A stretch of 64,000 nucleotides of DNA, from the NCBI RefSeq assembly GCF_023806625.1, contig NZ_JAMTDX010000011.1, forward strand, positions 91,838-155,837. Direction: 5' to 3'. The position numbers and the translations under genes were made by a program. The number at the start of each line of letters is the position of its first letter. Position 1 is the first letter of the stretch. The notes beneath the pieces were generated by a model. The model saw only the letters and a list, made by a program, of their open reading frames with translations. It was not told the DNA's origin and searched no databases. Shown here in pieces: positions 37,278 to 45,162 of this stretch. Origin of the DNA: Accumulibacter sp. (GTDB lineage Bacteria > Pseudomonadota > Gammaproteobacteria > Burkholderiales > Rhodocyclaceae).

Positions 37278-37990
37278 CAGATCGCGCGTCTGACCATCAT
37301 CTCCTTGATCTTGCCGATCGCCCGGGTCGGGTTCAGACCCTTCGGGCAGACGTCAACACAGTTCATGATGGTATGGCAGCGGAATAGACGGTAGGGATCC
37401 TCGAGGTCGTCGAGACGCTCGTTGGTCGCCTGGTCACGGGTGTCGGCGATGAAGCGATAGGCGTTGAGCAGGCCCGCCGGGCCGACGAACTTGTCGGGGT
37501 TCCACCAGAACGATGGACACGATGTCGAGCAGCAGGCGCAGAGGATGCATTCGTAGAGCCCGTTGAGCTCTTCGCGCTCCTCCGGCGACTGCAGGCGCTC
37601 ACGTTCGGGTCGCGGCCCTTCGTTGATCAGATAGGGCCTGATCGAGTGGTACTGCTTGAAGAACTGGGTCATGTCGACGATCAGGTCGCGAATCACCGGC
37701 AGGCCGGGCAGCGGCCGCAGGACGACCGGCTGCTTGAGGTCCTTGATCTCGGTCAGACACGCGAGACCGTTCTTGCCGTTGATGTTCATCGCGTCTGAAC
37801 CGCAGATGCCTTCACGGCACGACCGGCGATACGACAGCGAGTCGTCCTTCGCCTTGAGCCGGGTGAGCACGTCGAGCAGCTTGCGGTCGATCGAGTAGTC
37901 GACCTCGACCGACGCGTCCTGCATGTACGGCGCGTCGTTCCTGTCGGGATCGTAACGGTAGATTTTGAACTGCATGGTACTGGTGGCCAT
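37277..37990 (-). CDS. sdhB: Succinate dehydrogenase iron-sulfur subunit
   Basis: Electron-transfer subunit of complex II. The 237 residues contain the 2Fe-2S cysteines in SCREGICGSDAMNINGKNG LAC (near 58-80), then CILCACCSTSCPSFWW (near 153) and CHTIMNCVDVCPKGLNP (near 207) for the 4Fe-4S and 3Fe-4S clusters. A GAGGAG Shine-Dalgarno precedes ATG 37990. It follows sdhA by 23 bp and overlaps sdhE by one base. Confidence 0.97.
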   Translation of the reverse strand: MATSTMQFKIYRYDPDRNDAPYMQDASVEVDYSIDRKLLDVLTRLKAKDDSLSYRRSCREGICGSDAMNINGKNGLACLTEIKDLKQPVVLRPLPGLPVIRDLIVDMTQFFKQYHSIRPYLINEGPRPERERLQSPEEREELNGLYECILCACCSTSCPSFWWNPDKFVGPAGLLNAYRFIADTRDQATNERLDDLEDPYRLFRCHTIMNCVDVCPKGLNPTRAIGKIKEMMVRRAI

Positions 37991-38013
37991 TTTGCTGACT
38001 CCTCGGCACTCGG

Positions 38014-39798
38014 TCAGTAGGAACGCGTCTTCAGCGCGATGGTATCGACGGTCAGCGGCTTCATGATCACCGGCTTGTAGCTCAGTCGGTTGCCTTCGCG
38101 GTACCAGAGCGTGTGCTTGTGCCAGTTCACGTCGTCGCGGCCATTCGGATTGGCCGGAGTGTCCGGCGCATCGTCGCGCACGTGTGCGCCGCGCGACTCC
38201 TTCCGCGCTTCGGCCGAAACCATCGTCGCCTTGGCCACTTCGACCAGGTTGTCGAGTTCGAGCGCCTCGACGCGAGCCGTGTTCCAGACCTTCGACTTGT
38301 CCTTGATCTCGGTCCGGGCCGCTGCCTTTTCGACGTCCAGGATGCGCGCCACGCCCTCGACGAGCATGTCCTTGAAGCGGAAGACACCGCAGTGCTTCTG
38401 CATCGTACGCTGCAGTTCGAGCCGCGTTTCGGCGACGCTCGCGCCACCGGTCTGCGTGTTGAGCCGGTCGAGTCGGGCCAGCGTGCGCTCGGCAAAATCG
38501 GCCGGCAGATCCTTGAGCCCGAGTTCTCCCGAGCGGACATCGTGGACCACCGAGTCGCCCGAGGCCTTGCCGAAGACCAGCAGGTCGAGCAGCGAGTTGG
38601 TTCCGAGACGGTTGGCACCATGCACCGAGGCGCAGGCCACCTCACCGGCCGCGTAGAAACCGGCCACCGGCGTCCCGTCTTCGCGGACGACCTGGCCCTT
38701 GTAGTTGGTCGGCACGCCACCCATCTGGTAATGGCAGGTCGGAACGACCGGGATCGGCGCCTTGATCGGATCGATACCCGCGAACTGGATCGAAATCTCG
38801 CGAATTCCCGGCAGGCGCTTCATGATCGTCGCCGGGTCGAGATGGGTGATGTCGAGCAGGACGAAATCCTTGTTCGGACCGCAACCGCGTCCTTCGTTGA
38901 TCTCGGTGACCATCGCCCGCGACACGACGTCGCGCGAGGCGAGGTCCTTGGCATTCGGAGCGTAGCGCTCCATGAAACGCTCGTTGCTCGAGTTGCGCAG
39001 GATTCCCCCTTCGCCGCGCACGCCTTCGGTGATCAGCACGCCGGCGCCGGCGACACCGGTCGGGTGGAACTGCCAGAACTCCATGTCCTCGAGCGCGATA
39101 CCCGCGCGTGCGGCCATTCCCAGGCCGTCGCCGGTATTGATGAAGGCATTCGTCGAGGAGTAGAAGATCCGCCCCGCGCCACCGGTGGCAAAGACCGTTG
39201 CCTTCGCATGCAGGGCAACCACGTCACCGGTCTCCATTTCCAGCGCGATGACTCCGAGAACCTGCCCACTCTCGTCGCGGATCAGGTCGAGGGCCATCCA
39301 CTCGACGAAGAACTGCGTGTTCGCGCGGACGTTGCGCTGATAAAGCGCATGCAGCATCGCGTGTCCGGTCCGGTCGGCAGCGGCGCACGCCCGGCGAACG
39401 GGCTTCTCGCCGAAGTTCGACATGTGCCCGCCGAACGGACGCTGATAGATTTTGCCCTCGTCGGTGCGGTCGAAGGGCATGCCGAAATGCTCGAGTTCGA
39501 CGACTACCTCGGGCGCCTTGCGGCACATGTACTCGATCGCGTCCTGATCGCCGAGCCAGTCCGACCCCTTGACCGTGTCGTACATGTGCCAGTGCCAGTG
39601 GTCTTCCTCGGAGTTGCCGAGCGAAGCCGAAACGCCCCCTTGGGCGGCAACCGTGTGCGAGCGCGTCGGAAAGACCTTCGACAGGACGGCCGTCTTCAGG
39701 CCGGCCTCGGACAACTGGATCGCCGCGCGCAGGCCTGAGCCGCCCGCACCGACGATCACCGCGTCAAACTTAAGTACCGGAATGCTTGACTTGCTCAC
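38014..39798 (-). CDS. sdhA: Succinate dehydrogenase flavoprotein subunit
   Basis: Catalytic subunit oxidising succinate to fumarate. The 594 residues include the FAD-binding IVGAGGSGLRAAIQLSEAG, the histidine for covalent FAD in TRSHTVAAQGG near residue 46, the active-site Arg/His segment FHPTGVAGAGVLITEGVRGEGG, and the capping-domain TCHYQMGGVPTN. The start is GTG 39798, immediately after the sdhD stop with GGAGAG upstream, so translation is coupled to sdhD. Confidence 0.97.
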   Translation of the reverse strand: MSKSSIPVLKFDAVIVGAGGSGLRAAIQLSEAGLKTAVLSKVFPTRSHTVAAQGGVSASLGNSEEDHWHWHMYDTVKGSDWLGDQDAIEYMCRKAPEVVVELEHFGMPFDRTDEGKIYQRPFGGHMSNFGEKPVRRACAAADRTGHAMLHALYQRNVRANTQFFVEWMALDLIRDESGQVLGVIALEMETGDVVALHAKATVFATGGAGRIFYSSTNAFINTGDGLGMAARAGIALEDMEFWQFHPTGVAGAGVLITEGVRGEGGILRNSSNERFMERYAPNAKDLASRDVVSRAMVTEINEGRGCGPNKDFVLLDITHLDPATIMKRLPGIREISIQFAGIDPIKAPIPVVPTCHYQMGGVPTNYKGQVVREDGTPVAGFYAAGEVACASVHGANRLGTNSLLDLLVFGKASGDSVVHDVRSGELGLKDLPADFAERTLARLDRLNTQTGGASVAETRLELQRTMQKHCGVFRFKDMLVEGVARILDVEKAAARTEIKDKSKVWNTARVEALELDNLVEVAKATMVSAEARKESRGAHVRDDAPDTPANPNGRDDVNWHKHTLWYREGNRLSYKPVIMKPLTVDTIALKTRSY

Positions 39799-40146
39799 TT
39801 ACACTCTCCAGAGAATCTGCACGGCCCAGCCGGCGTAGCCGACCAGCGCGGTAACCGTCGCGATCATCAGCAGCAGGCGCAGTCCATCGGGTTTTACGTA
39901 ATCCATCCAGATGTCGCGCACGCCGATCCAGGCATGATAGAAGACGCTGACGAAGAACAGGAAGGTGGCGAACCTCATGAAGCCGTTGGCAAAAATGCCG
40001 CGCCAGGTCTCGAAGGAATTGGGACCGATCGCCCCGAGGACCACCAGGAAGATGATCGTGTATGCCGCCATGACGACCGCCGTGGCCCGCTGAATGATCC
40101 AGTCCTTGAGGCCATAATGGGCCCCGACGAGAATACGATTTACCAT
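39799..40146 (-). CDS. sdhD: Succinate dehydrogenase membrane anchor subunit D
   Basis: Hydrophobic anchor that, with SdhC, binds haem b and ubiquinone. The 115 residues have three membrane helices (about 22-42, 55-76, 90-112). The family signature is in the second and its following loop: FYHAWIGVRDIWMDYVKPDG, with the haem/quinone-site His and Asp. The start overlaps the sdhC stop by 7 bases. Confidence 0.94.
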   Translation of the reverse strand: MVNRILVGAHYGLKDWIIQRATAVVMAAYTIIFLVVLGAIGPNSFETWRGIFANGFMRFATFLFFVSVFYHAWIGVRDIWMDYVKPDGLRLLLMIATVTALVGYAGWAVQILWRV

Positions 40147-40532
40147 AGCACTCTGGCTCCGATAATCAGGGTCAGGGCAATGCTGACCGCGAACACGACC
40201 TTGCTCGACCGCCGCGCCGACTCGAGATCGACCCCCTTGTGCAGGTCAAGCAGCAGATAGCGGATGCCGGCGCAGAAATGGTGCATGTAGAACCAGATCA
40301 GGCCGAGCAGGACGATCCTCACCAGCGGGTGGCCAACCACCTCCCTGAAGGTGGCAAAGGTCTCCGGTGAGCTCAGGCTGCTCTGGAAAAGCCAGAGCAG
40401 CACCGGCAGGAGCAGGAAGATCGCTGCTCCGCTGATCCGGTGGAGAATCGACAGGATACCCGGAAGCGGTAACCTGATCGTCGGCAAGTCCAGGTTTTTT
40501 GGACGCCTCTTCTTTATCGCCATCTCTGCCAT
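40140..40532 (-). CDS. sdhC: Succinate dehydrogenase cytochrome b556 subunit C
   Basis: Larger membrane anchor of complex II. The product of about 130 residues has three membrane helices, the quinone-site motif LHRISGAAIF near residue 30, and the haem-ligand segment HHFCAGIRYLLLD near 85. Several in-frame ATGs (40541, 40538, 40532) crowd the start; 40532 gives the best distance from GAGG. It opens the sdhCDABE-gltA unit. The GntR-type regulator lies just upstream on the same strand. Confidence 0.93.
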   Translation of the reverse strand: MAEMAIKKRRPKNLDLPTIRLPLPGILSILHRISGAAIFLLLPVLLWLFQSSLSSPETFATFREVVGHPLVRIVLLGLIWFYMHHFCAGIRYLLLDLHKGVDLESARRSSKVVFAVSIALTLIIGARVLW

Positions 40533-40655
40533 GAACATCATCCCTCACTTGTGATGCGGCCGTGCCGGCCGCCGGACCCCGCAAAACCGCGCCCGATCAT
40601 CAACTATCCGGACGCCCCGATTTACCCACTTACCGAGAATGCCTGAAAAGACGAC

Positions 40656-41393
40656 TCACCCCAGCTGATTGTGATAATGGTAATTGCGCGTCGAATAGAA
40701 GCCCCGGCGCCACTCGACCGGCTTGTTGCCGTAAGTGAAGGTCACCCGCTCGACGAGGAGCAACGGGCTGCCGTCGGGCACCTTGAGCAGGTCGGCGCTG
40801 ACCCGGTCGGCAGCCACCGCGCGCAGCCGCTCGTCGGCGCGGATCATGCGCACACCGTAGCGCGTCTCGAAAAGGCTGTACAGCGATTCGCCCGAGCGCA
40901 GCACCTCGAGTGACAAATCCGGGAACAACTCGCTCGACAGGTAGATTTCATCGAAGACGACGGCCTCGTCGCCGAGCTTCAGCAGGCGGCGGATGATCGT
41001 GATCGGCGCCCCGGTTTCGAGCGCCAGAGTCCGCGCGACGTCGGCGCCGGCCCTGGCCCGCCAGCACTCGAGCGGAACGCTCTGGGTCGCCGGCATCTCG
41101 CCTTCGTTCGCAGCAAGGCGCAGGAAGCGGAAGAACGAACCGGGGTCCCGGTGCGTGGCGACGAAGGTCCCCCTGCCCTGCTGGCGGACGAGCAGATTCT
41201 CGGCAGCCATCTCGTCGACGGCCTTGCGCACCGTTCCCTGGCTGACCCCGAACCGCCCGGCCAGTTCGGCCTCGCTCGGGATCGAGTCGCCCGGGCCCCA
41301 CTCGCCCGACGCCAGGTTACGCATGATCAGATCCTTGATCTGCCTGTACAGAGGGCTGAAGGTCGGTGAGTGCGCTGACGATGACCGGTTCAT
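40656..41393 (-). CDS. GntR/HutC-family transcriptional regulator beside the TCA genes
   Basis: A 245-residue regulator: an N-terminal winged-helix GntR domain (about 12-80; PLYRQIKDLIMRN, IPSEAELAGRFGVSQGTVRKAVDEM, QGRGTFVA) followed by a UTRA ligand-binding domain of the HutC group to the C-terminus (DEIYLSS, LLLVERVTFTYGNKPVEWRRGFY). It lies upstream of the sdh operon on the same strand and divergent from mdh, so it is a candidate regulator of both. An AT-rich near-palindrome in the divergent region is a plausible operator. The ligand is unknown. Confidence 0.9.
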   Translation of the reverse strand: MNRSSSAHSPTFSPLYRQIKDLIMRNLASGEWGPGDSIPSEAELAGRFGVSQGTVRKAVDEMAAENLLVRQQGRGTFVATHRDPGSFFRFLRLAANEGEMPATQSVPLECWRARAGADVARTLALETGAPITIIRRLLKLGDEAVVFDEIYLSSELFPDLSLEVLRSGESLYSLFETRYGVRMIRADERLRAVAADRVSADLLKVPDGSPLLLVERVTFTYGNKPVEWRRGFYSTRNYHYHNQLG

Positions 41394-41448
41394 GAAACGC
41401 GATTTCAGCACAATTTGCGGCCGCCGTCCATCCCGTCCCGCCAATCCA

Positions 41449-41464
41449 TATCATATATAAGATA
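41449..41464. promoter_or_regulatory. AT-rich near-palindromic operator candidate between gntR and mdh
   Basis: TATCATATATAAGATA reads the same on both strands except for one symmetric mismatched pair. It begins 56 bp before the regulator's ATG and lies 11 bp upstream of the mdh -35 box, in the most AT-rich stretch of the window. The position suits autoregulation by the GntR/HutC protein; binding is inferred. Confidence 0.5.
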
Positions 41465-41474
41465 AAAGATAGAT

Positions 41475-41504
41475 TTGACACCGGAAAGCCGAGAAGCTTA
41501 TGAT
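41475..41504 (+). promoter_or_regulatory. Sigma-70 promoter for mdh
   Basis: TTGACA (41475-41480), an 18-bp spacer and TATGAT (41499-41504) give a perfect -35 and a 5/6 -10 match. Transcription would start near 41511, leaving about a 90-base leader before the mdh ATG. Confidence 0.75.
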
Positions 41505-41600
41505 CCCCGTGATTTGCTGTCCCGCAGCGAACCCATCGCGGGAATGACGCCGATCGTCTTCCGCCCACTTCTTGCCCTCACTCACGACAGGAGCCGCAAC

Positions 41601-42587
41601 ATGTCCAAAGCCCCCATGCGCGTCGCCGTCACCGGCGCTGCCGGCCAGATCGGTTACAGTCTGCTCTTCCGGATCGCCTCCGGCGAAATGCTCGGCAAGG
41701 ATCAGCCGGTGATCCTCCAGCTGCTCGACCTGCCCCAGGCGCAGAAGGCCTGCCAGGGCGTGATGATGGAACTCGAGGACTGCGCGTTCCCGTTGCTCGC
41801 CGGAATGTTCGCCACCGACGATGCCAACGCTGCCTTCAAGGACGCCGACGTCTGCCTGCTCGTCGGTGCCCGCCCCCGCGGCCCGGGAATGGAGCGGGCC
41901 GACCTGCTCACCGCCAACGGCGCGATCTTCACCGTCCAGGGCAGGGCGATCGCCGAGAATGCCAGCGAGAACGTGCGCGTCCTCGTCGTCGGCAACCCGT
42001 GCAACACCAATGCGCTGATCGCTGGCGCGGCAGCACGCAAGGTCGGCCGGACCAACCCGGCGAACTACCATGGCATGCTGCGCCTCGACCACAACCGCGC
42101 GCTGTCGCAACTCGCTGCCAAGACCGGCCGGCCCGTGGCGAGCTTCCGGCAGCTCGTGGTCTGGGGCAACCACTCGCCGACGATGTACGCCGATTACCGG
42201 AACTGCACCTCGAACGGCGATAAGGTCCAGGATCTGATCAACGACCCGGTGTGGAACAACGACGTCTTCCTGCCGACGGTCGGCAAGCGCGGCGCGGTGA
42301 TCATCGACGCCCGCGGGCTGTCATCGGCGGCCTCGGCGGCCAACGCGGCGATGGACCACATGCGCGATTGGGTACTCGGCTCCGATGAATGGGTGACCAT
42401 GGGCGTCCCCTCCGACGGCTCCTACGGCATCCCCGAGGGCATCGTCTTCGGTTTCCCGTGCGAGTGCAAGGGCGGCGCGTACCGCATCATCCAGGGAATC
42501 GAGATCGACGACTATTCGCGCGGAAAGCTCGACAAGACGCTCAAGGAACTGACTGACGAGCAGGACGCGGTCAAGCACATGCTCTGA
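41601..42587 (+). CDS. mdh: Malate dehydrogenase
   Basis: NAD-dependent oxidation of malate to oxaloacetate in the TCA cycle. The 328-residue protein is of the cytosolic-type (MDH type 2) group. It has the nucleotide motif [21 protein letters not shown], the mobile-loop arginines in [33 protein letters not shown], and the catalytic histidine in [18 protein letters not shown] lies seven bases before ATG 41601. It has a strong own promoter and terminator, divergent from the GntR/HutC regulator. Confidence 0.97.
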   Translation: MSKAPMRVAVTGAAGQIGYSLLFRIASGEMLGKDQPVILQLLDLPQAQKACQGVMMELEDCAFPLLAGMFATDDANAAFKDADVCLLVGARPRGPGMERADLLTANGAIFTVQGRAIAENASENVRVLVVGNPCNTNALIAGAAARKVGRTNPANYHGMLRLDHNRALSQLAAKTGRPVASFRQLVVWGNHSPTMYADYRNCTSNGDKVQDLINDPVWNNDVFLPTVGKRGAVIIDARGLSSAASAANAAMDHMRDWVLGSDEWVTMGVPSDGSYGIPEGIVFGFPCECKGGAYRIIQGIEIDDYSRGKLDKTLKELTDEQDAVKHML

Positions 42588-42605
42588 CCGCCAGCCGCTT
42601 CAGCG

Positions 42606-42636
42606 AAGGCCGCGGTCCGCTCCGCGGCCTTTTTTT
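42606..42636 (+). terminator. Intrinsic terminator after mdh
   Basis: AAGGCCGCGG (42606-42615) and CCGCGGCCTT (42622-42631) make a perfect 10-bp stem with a 6-base loop, running directly into a T-run. It lies 18 bp after the mdh stop. Confidence 0.9.
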
Positions 42637-42737
42637 CCCCGGGGTCGGTAGCCGCTTCGTCCGAACACCGCTGCGCTGGCCCGTCGCCCGGCCGATACAA
42701 TCCGCGTCCACGCCCGAGTCCATCCCTCTCAGCGATC

Positions 42738-43736
42738 ATGCGCCACCCGAGACAGGTCCTCTTTGCCGGCGAGAAGCCGTTTCCGATGATCCCCGCAGTC
42801 GATCACTACGCGGGCTCCGAAAAACTGATCGCCAAGGCGCTGCGCCTGCAGCACGAAGTCGGCCCGATCTTCGACGTGACCTGCGACTGCGAGGACGGGG
42901 CACCGGCCGGAGCCGACCGCGAACACGCCGAAATGGTCGCCGCGATGATCGCCAGTGAAGCCAACCACTACGGCCGGGTCGGCGTGCGCGTCCACGACAT
43001 CGCCCATCCCGGTTGGCAACGGGACATCGAGATCGTCGTCGGTGGCGCCGGACACCGACTGGCTTTCATCACCCTCCCGAAGGCGCGCAACGGCGACGAC
43101 GTGCGCACGCAACTCGGCGTGCTGCGCGCAGTCGAGGCCGCCAACGGGCTGCCCCGGCCGATCCCGGCACACGTGCTGATCGAGACACACGGGGCGCTGC
43201 GCGAGGTCTGGGAGATCGCCGCGCTACCAGGAATCGAGTCGCTCGACTTCGGCCTGATGGACTTCGTCAGCGGGCATCACGGAGCGATCCCGGGCGTCGC
43301 GATGAAGAGTCCCGGACAGTTCGAGCACCCGCTGATCGTCCGCGCCAAGTGCGAGATCGCCGCCGCCGCCCTGGCCAACGGCATCGTCCCCGCGCACAAC
43401 GTGAGCACCGAACTGACGGACCTCGAGCAAGTCAGCAGCGACGCGCTGCGCGCACGCACCCAGTTCGGCTACCTGCGCATGTGGAGCATCCACCCGAAGC
43501 AGATCGTCCCGATCTGCGAAGCGATGCGCCCGGACTTCTCCGAGGTCGAACAGGCGGCGGAGATTCTCGTCGCCGCGCAGGACCGCGACTGGGGTCCGAT
43601 CCGGCACCACGGCCAGCTGCACGACCGCGCCTCCTACCGCTACTATTGGGAACTGCTCGCGCGCGCGCGGGCCACCGGCATGAGCCTTCCCGGCGAAGCG
43701 CTGCAGCGCTTCTTCCCCGGGAGCCGCGAAGCGTGA
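42738..43736 (+). CDS. CitE/HpcH-type CoA-ester lyase
   Basis: A 332-residue TIM-barrel lyase of the HpcH/HpaI and citrate-lyase-beta family, which cleaves or forms malyl-, citramalyl- or methylmalyl-CoA with Mg2+. Visible motifs are DVTCDCEDGAP near residue 48, ITLPKAR near 112, the metal-site IETHGALREV near 150, LDFGLMDFVSGHHG near 175, and the C-terminal MWSIHPKQIVPI. A possible -10 TACAAT is at 42696. It follows mdh and its terminator and overlaps the next gene. The precise substrate is uncertain; malyl-CoA or citramalyl-CoA are the first candidates. Confidence 0.85.
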   Translation: MRHPRQVLFAGEKPFPMIPAVDHYAGSEKLIAKALRLQHEVGPIFDVTCDCEDGAPAGADREHAEMVAAMIASEANHYGRVGVRVHDIAHPGWQRDIEIVVGGAGHRLAFITLPKARNGDDVRTQLGVLRAVEAANGLPRPIPAHVLIETHGALREVWEIAALPGIESLDFGLMDFVSGHHGAIPGVAMKSPGQFEHPLIVRAKCEIAAAALANGIVPAHNVSTELTDLEQVSSDALRARTQFGYLRMWSIHPKQIVPICEAMRPDFSEVEQAAEILVAAQDRDWGPIRHHGQLHDRASYRYYWELLARARATGMSLPGEALQRFFPGSREA

Positions 43737-44110
43737 GCCTGCCTGCGCTGACCGCGGCGATCCTGCAGTTTCGCGACGCGCGCAACTGGGCGCAGTTCCA
43801 CAGCCTGCGCAACCTGATCGTGTCGCTGAACCTCGAAGCCGGTGAGCTGCTCGAGCTGACGCAGTGGAAAAACGACGCCGAGATGGCCGAGCTGACCGGC
43901 GACCCGGCGGCCATCGAGGCGCTGCGCGACGAATGCGCCGACGTCCTGATCTACCTGCTGCTGATCGCCGATCACGCCGGAATCGACCTCGAAGAAGCCG
44001 CGCGGGTCAAGCTGATCAAGAACGCGGCGCGCTACCCGGTCGAACGCAGCTACGGGTCGAGCCGAAAGTATTGCCAGGCCGACACGCCCGACGACTCGTC
44101 CGGCCACTGA
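43733..44110 (+). CDS. MazG-like nucleotide pyrophosphohydrolase (dCTPase/RS21-C6 type)
   Basis: A 125-residue all-alpha NTP pyrophosphohydrolase that probably cleans abnormal or excess nucleotides. It shows the family pattern NWAQFHSLRNLIVSL, the metal-binding EAGELLEL (ExxE) near residue 38, a tryptophan-containing QWK, and ECADVLIYLLLIAD (ExxxD) near 66. It starts at GTG 43733, overlapping the lyase stop by 4 bases (GTGA), so the two are translationally coupled. Element copy C begins at the base after its stop. Confidence 0.85.
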   Translation: MSLPALTAAILQFRDARNWAQFHSLRNLIVSLNLEAGELLELTQWKNDAEMAELTGDPAAIEALRDECADVLIYLLLIADHAGIDLEEAARVKLIKNAARYPVERSYGSSRKYCQADTPDDSSGH

Positions 44111-44253
44111 GAGGTGGTGAAGAAATCGTCGCGAGCAGGTCGAGATGGCCGACGCGAGCGAGAGAACGACGAGACATATCCGATAGATAGTCGAGAATTG
44201 AGCGAGCGGGCAACACTGCAGATCGGTCGCGCAGCAGATTCTTCCACAACCTC
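44111..44253 (+). repeat. Intergenic terminal-inverted-repeat element, copy C (short form)
   Basis: A 143-bp element bounded by GAGGTGGTGAAG and TCCACAACCTC, nearly perfect inverted ends. It fills the space between the convergent MazG-like gene (stop at 44110) and rlmJ (stop at 44269). The interior aligns with copies A and D over TCGTCGCGAGCAGG, GAGCGAGCGGGCA and GCAGATCGGTCG. Open frames through it are arginine-rich and are not credible genes. Confidence 0.88.
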
Positions 44254-44268
44254 TCGGGTCAAGCTGCT

Positions 44269-45114
44269 TCACTGCTCACGCCCGTCGAGCGTGAACCCCG
44301 CCCGGCCGTCGACGCCGAGCAGTTCGACGAGGCGGGGCATCGCCTGCTGCAGGCTCGCGTGCAGCGTCCACGGCGGGTTGACCACCCAAACGCCACTGCC
44401 GTGCATGCCCAAGCCGTCGGCTGCCGGCTCCCGCACGCGCAGCGTCACCTCGATCCACGCCGGGACCGGCAGCCTCTTCAGGCGCTGCGGCAGCTCGCAC
44501 GCCTCGCGCCGGACGAGCTGCGGATACCAGACCAGGTAAGTCCCGCCGGGAAAGCGCTGCACGGCGCTCCTCAGTACCTGGACGACGCGCCCATAGTCGC
44601 CCTTCTCCTCGTACGCCGGATCGATCAGCACCAGAGCGCGACGCGGCGCCGGTGGCAGCAAGCCCTTGAGCGAGGCGAAGCCGTCGCCCTCATCGACGCT
44701 CACCCGCCGGCTCTCGCCGGCGAAGGTCTCGCGCAGGCGGAGCACTTCGCGGCTGTGCCGCTCGTAGAGCCAGAGCCGGTCCTGCACGCGCGTCGTCCAC
44801 AGCGCGAGCAGCGGCGACCCGGGATAGGCCTGCAGCCGCCCGGAAGGATTGATCCGTCTGACCAGATCGACATAGTCGGCCAGCGGTCGCGGCAGATCGG
44901 CACACTCCCAGAGTCGTCCGATTCCCTGCCGGTACTCGCCGAGCCGCGCCGCCTGTGGCGAATCGAGCGCGTAGCGGCCCGCGCCGGCATGCGTGTCGAT
45001 GTACCAGAAGGGTTTGTCCTTGACGCCCAGGTATCGGCAAAGCTCGACGAGCACGAGGTGCTTGAGCACGTCGGCGTGATTGCCGGCGTGGAAAGCGTGA
45101 CGGTAGCTGAGCAT
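44269..45114 (-). CDS. rlmJ: 23S rRNA (adenine-2030-N6)-methyltransferase
   Basis: Methylates A2030 of 23S rRNA. The 281-residue Rossmann-fold enzyme begins with the family hallmark LSYRHAFHAGNHADVLKH. It has YIDTHAGAGRYAL near residue 39 for S-adenosylmethionine, and the catalytic LVLIDPAYEEKGDY near 165 (DPAYE in place of the more common DPPYE/DPSYE). GGGGAACG precedes the ATG. It is convergent with the MazG-like gene across element copy C. Confidence 0.95.
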   Translation of the reverse strand: MLSYRHAFHAGNHADVLKHLVLVELCRYLGVKDKPFWYIDTHAGAGRYALDSPQAARLGEYRQGIGRLWECADLPRPLADYVDLVRRINPSGRLQAYPGSPLLALWTTRVQDRLWLYERHSREVLRLRETFAGESRRVSVDEGDGFASLKGLLPPAPRRALVLIDPAYEEKGDYGRVVQVLRSAVQRFPGGTYLVWYPQLVRREACELPQRLKRLPVPAWIEVTLRVREPAADGLGMHGSGVWVVNPPWTLHASLQQAMPRLVELLGVDGRAGFTLDGREQ

Positions 45115-45162
45115 CGTTCCCCGATCGCTGAGATCCGGCGGTCCGGCCCGCCGGGCCTGTGC

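Noticed and set aside
44114..44539. Small proteins encoded through the intergenic elements (RAGRDxRRERE-type, and the reverse-strand LASAISTCSRR-type)
   Set aside because: Similar peptides recur only because the DNA element repeats; frames shift between copies and no translation signal is present, so I annotate DNA repeats instead.
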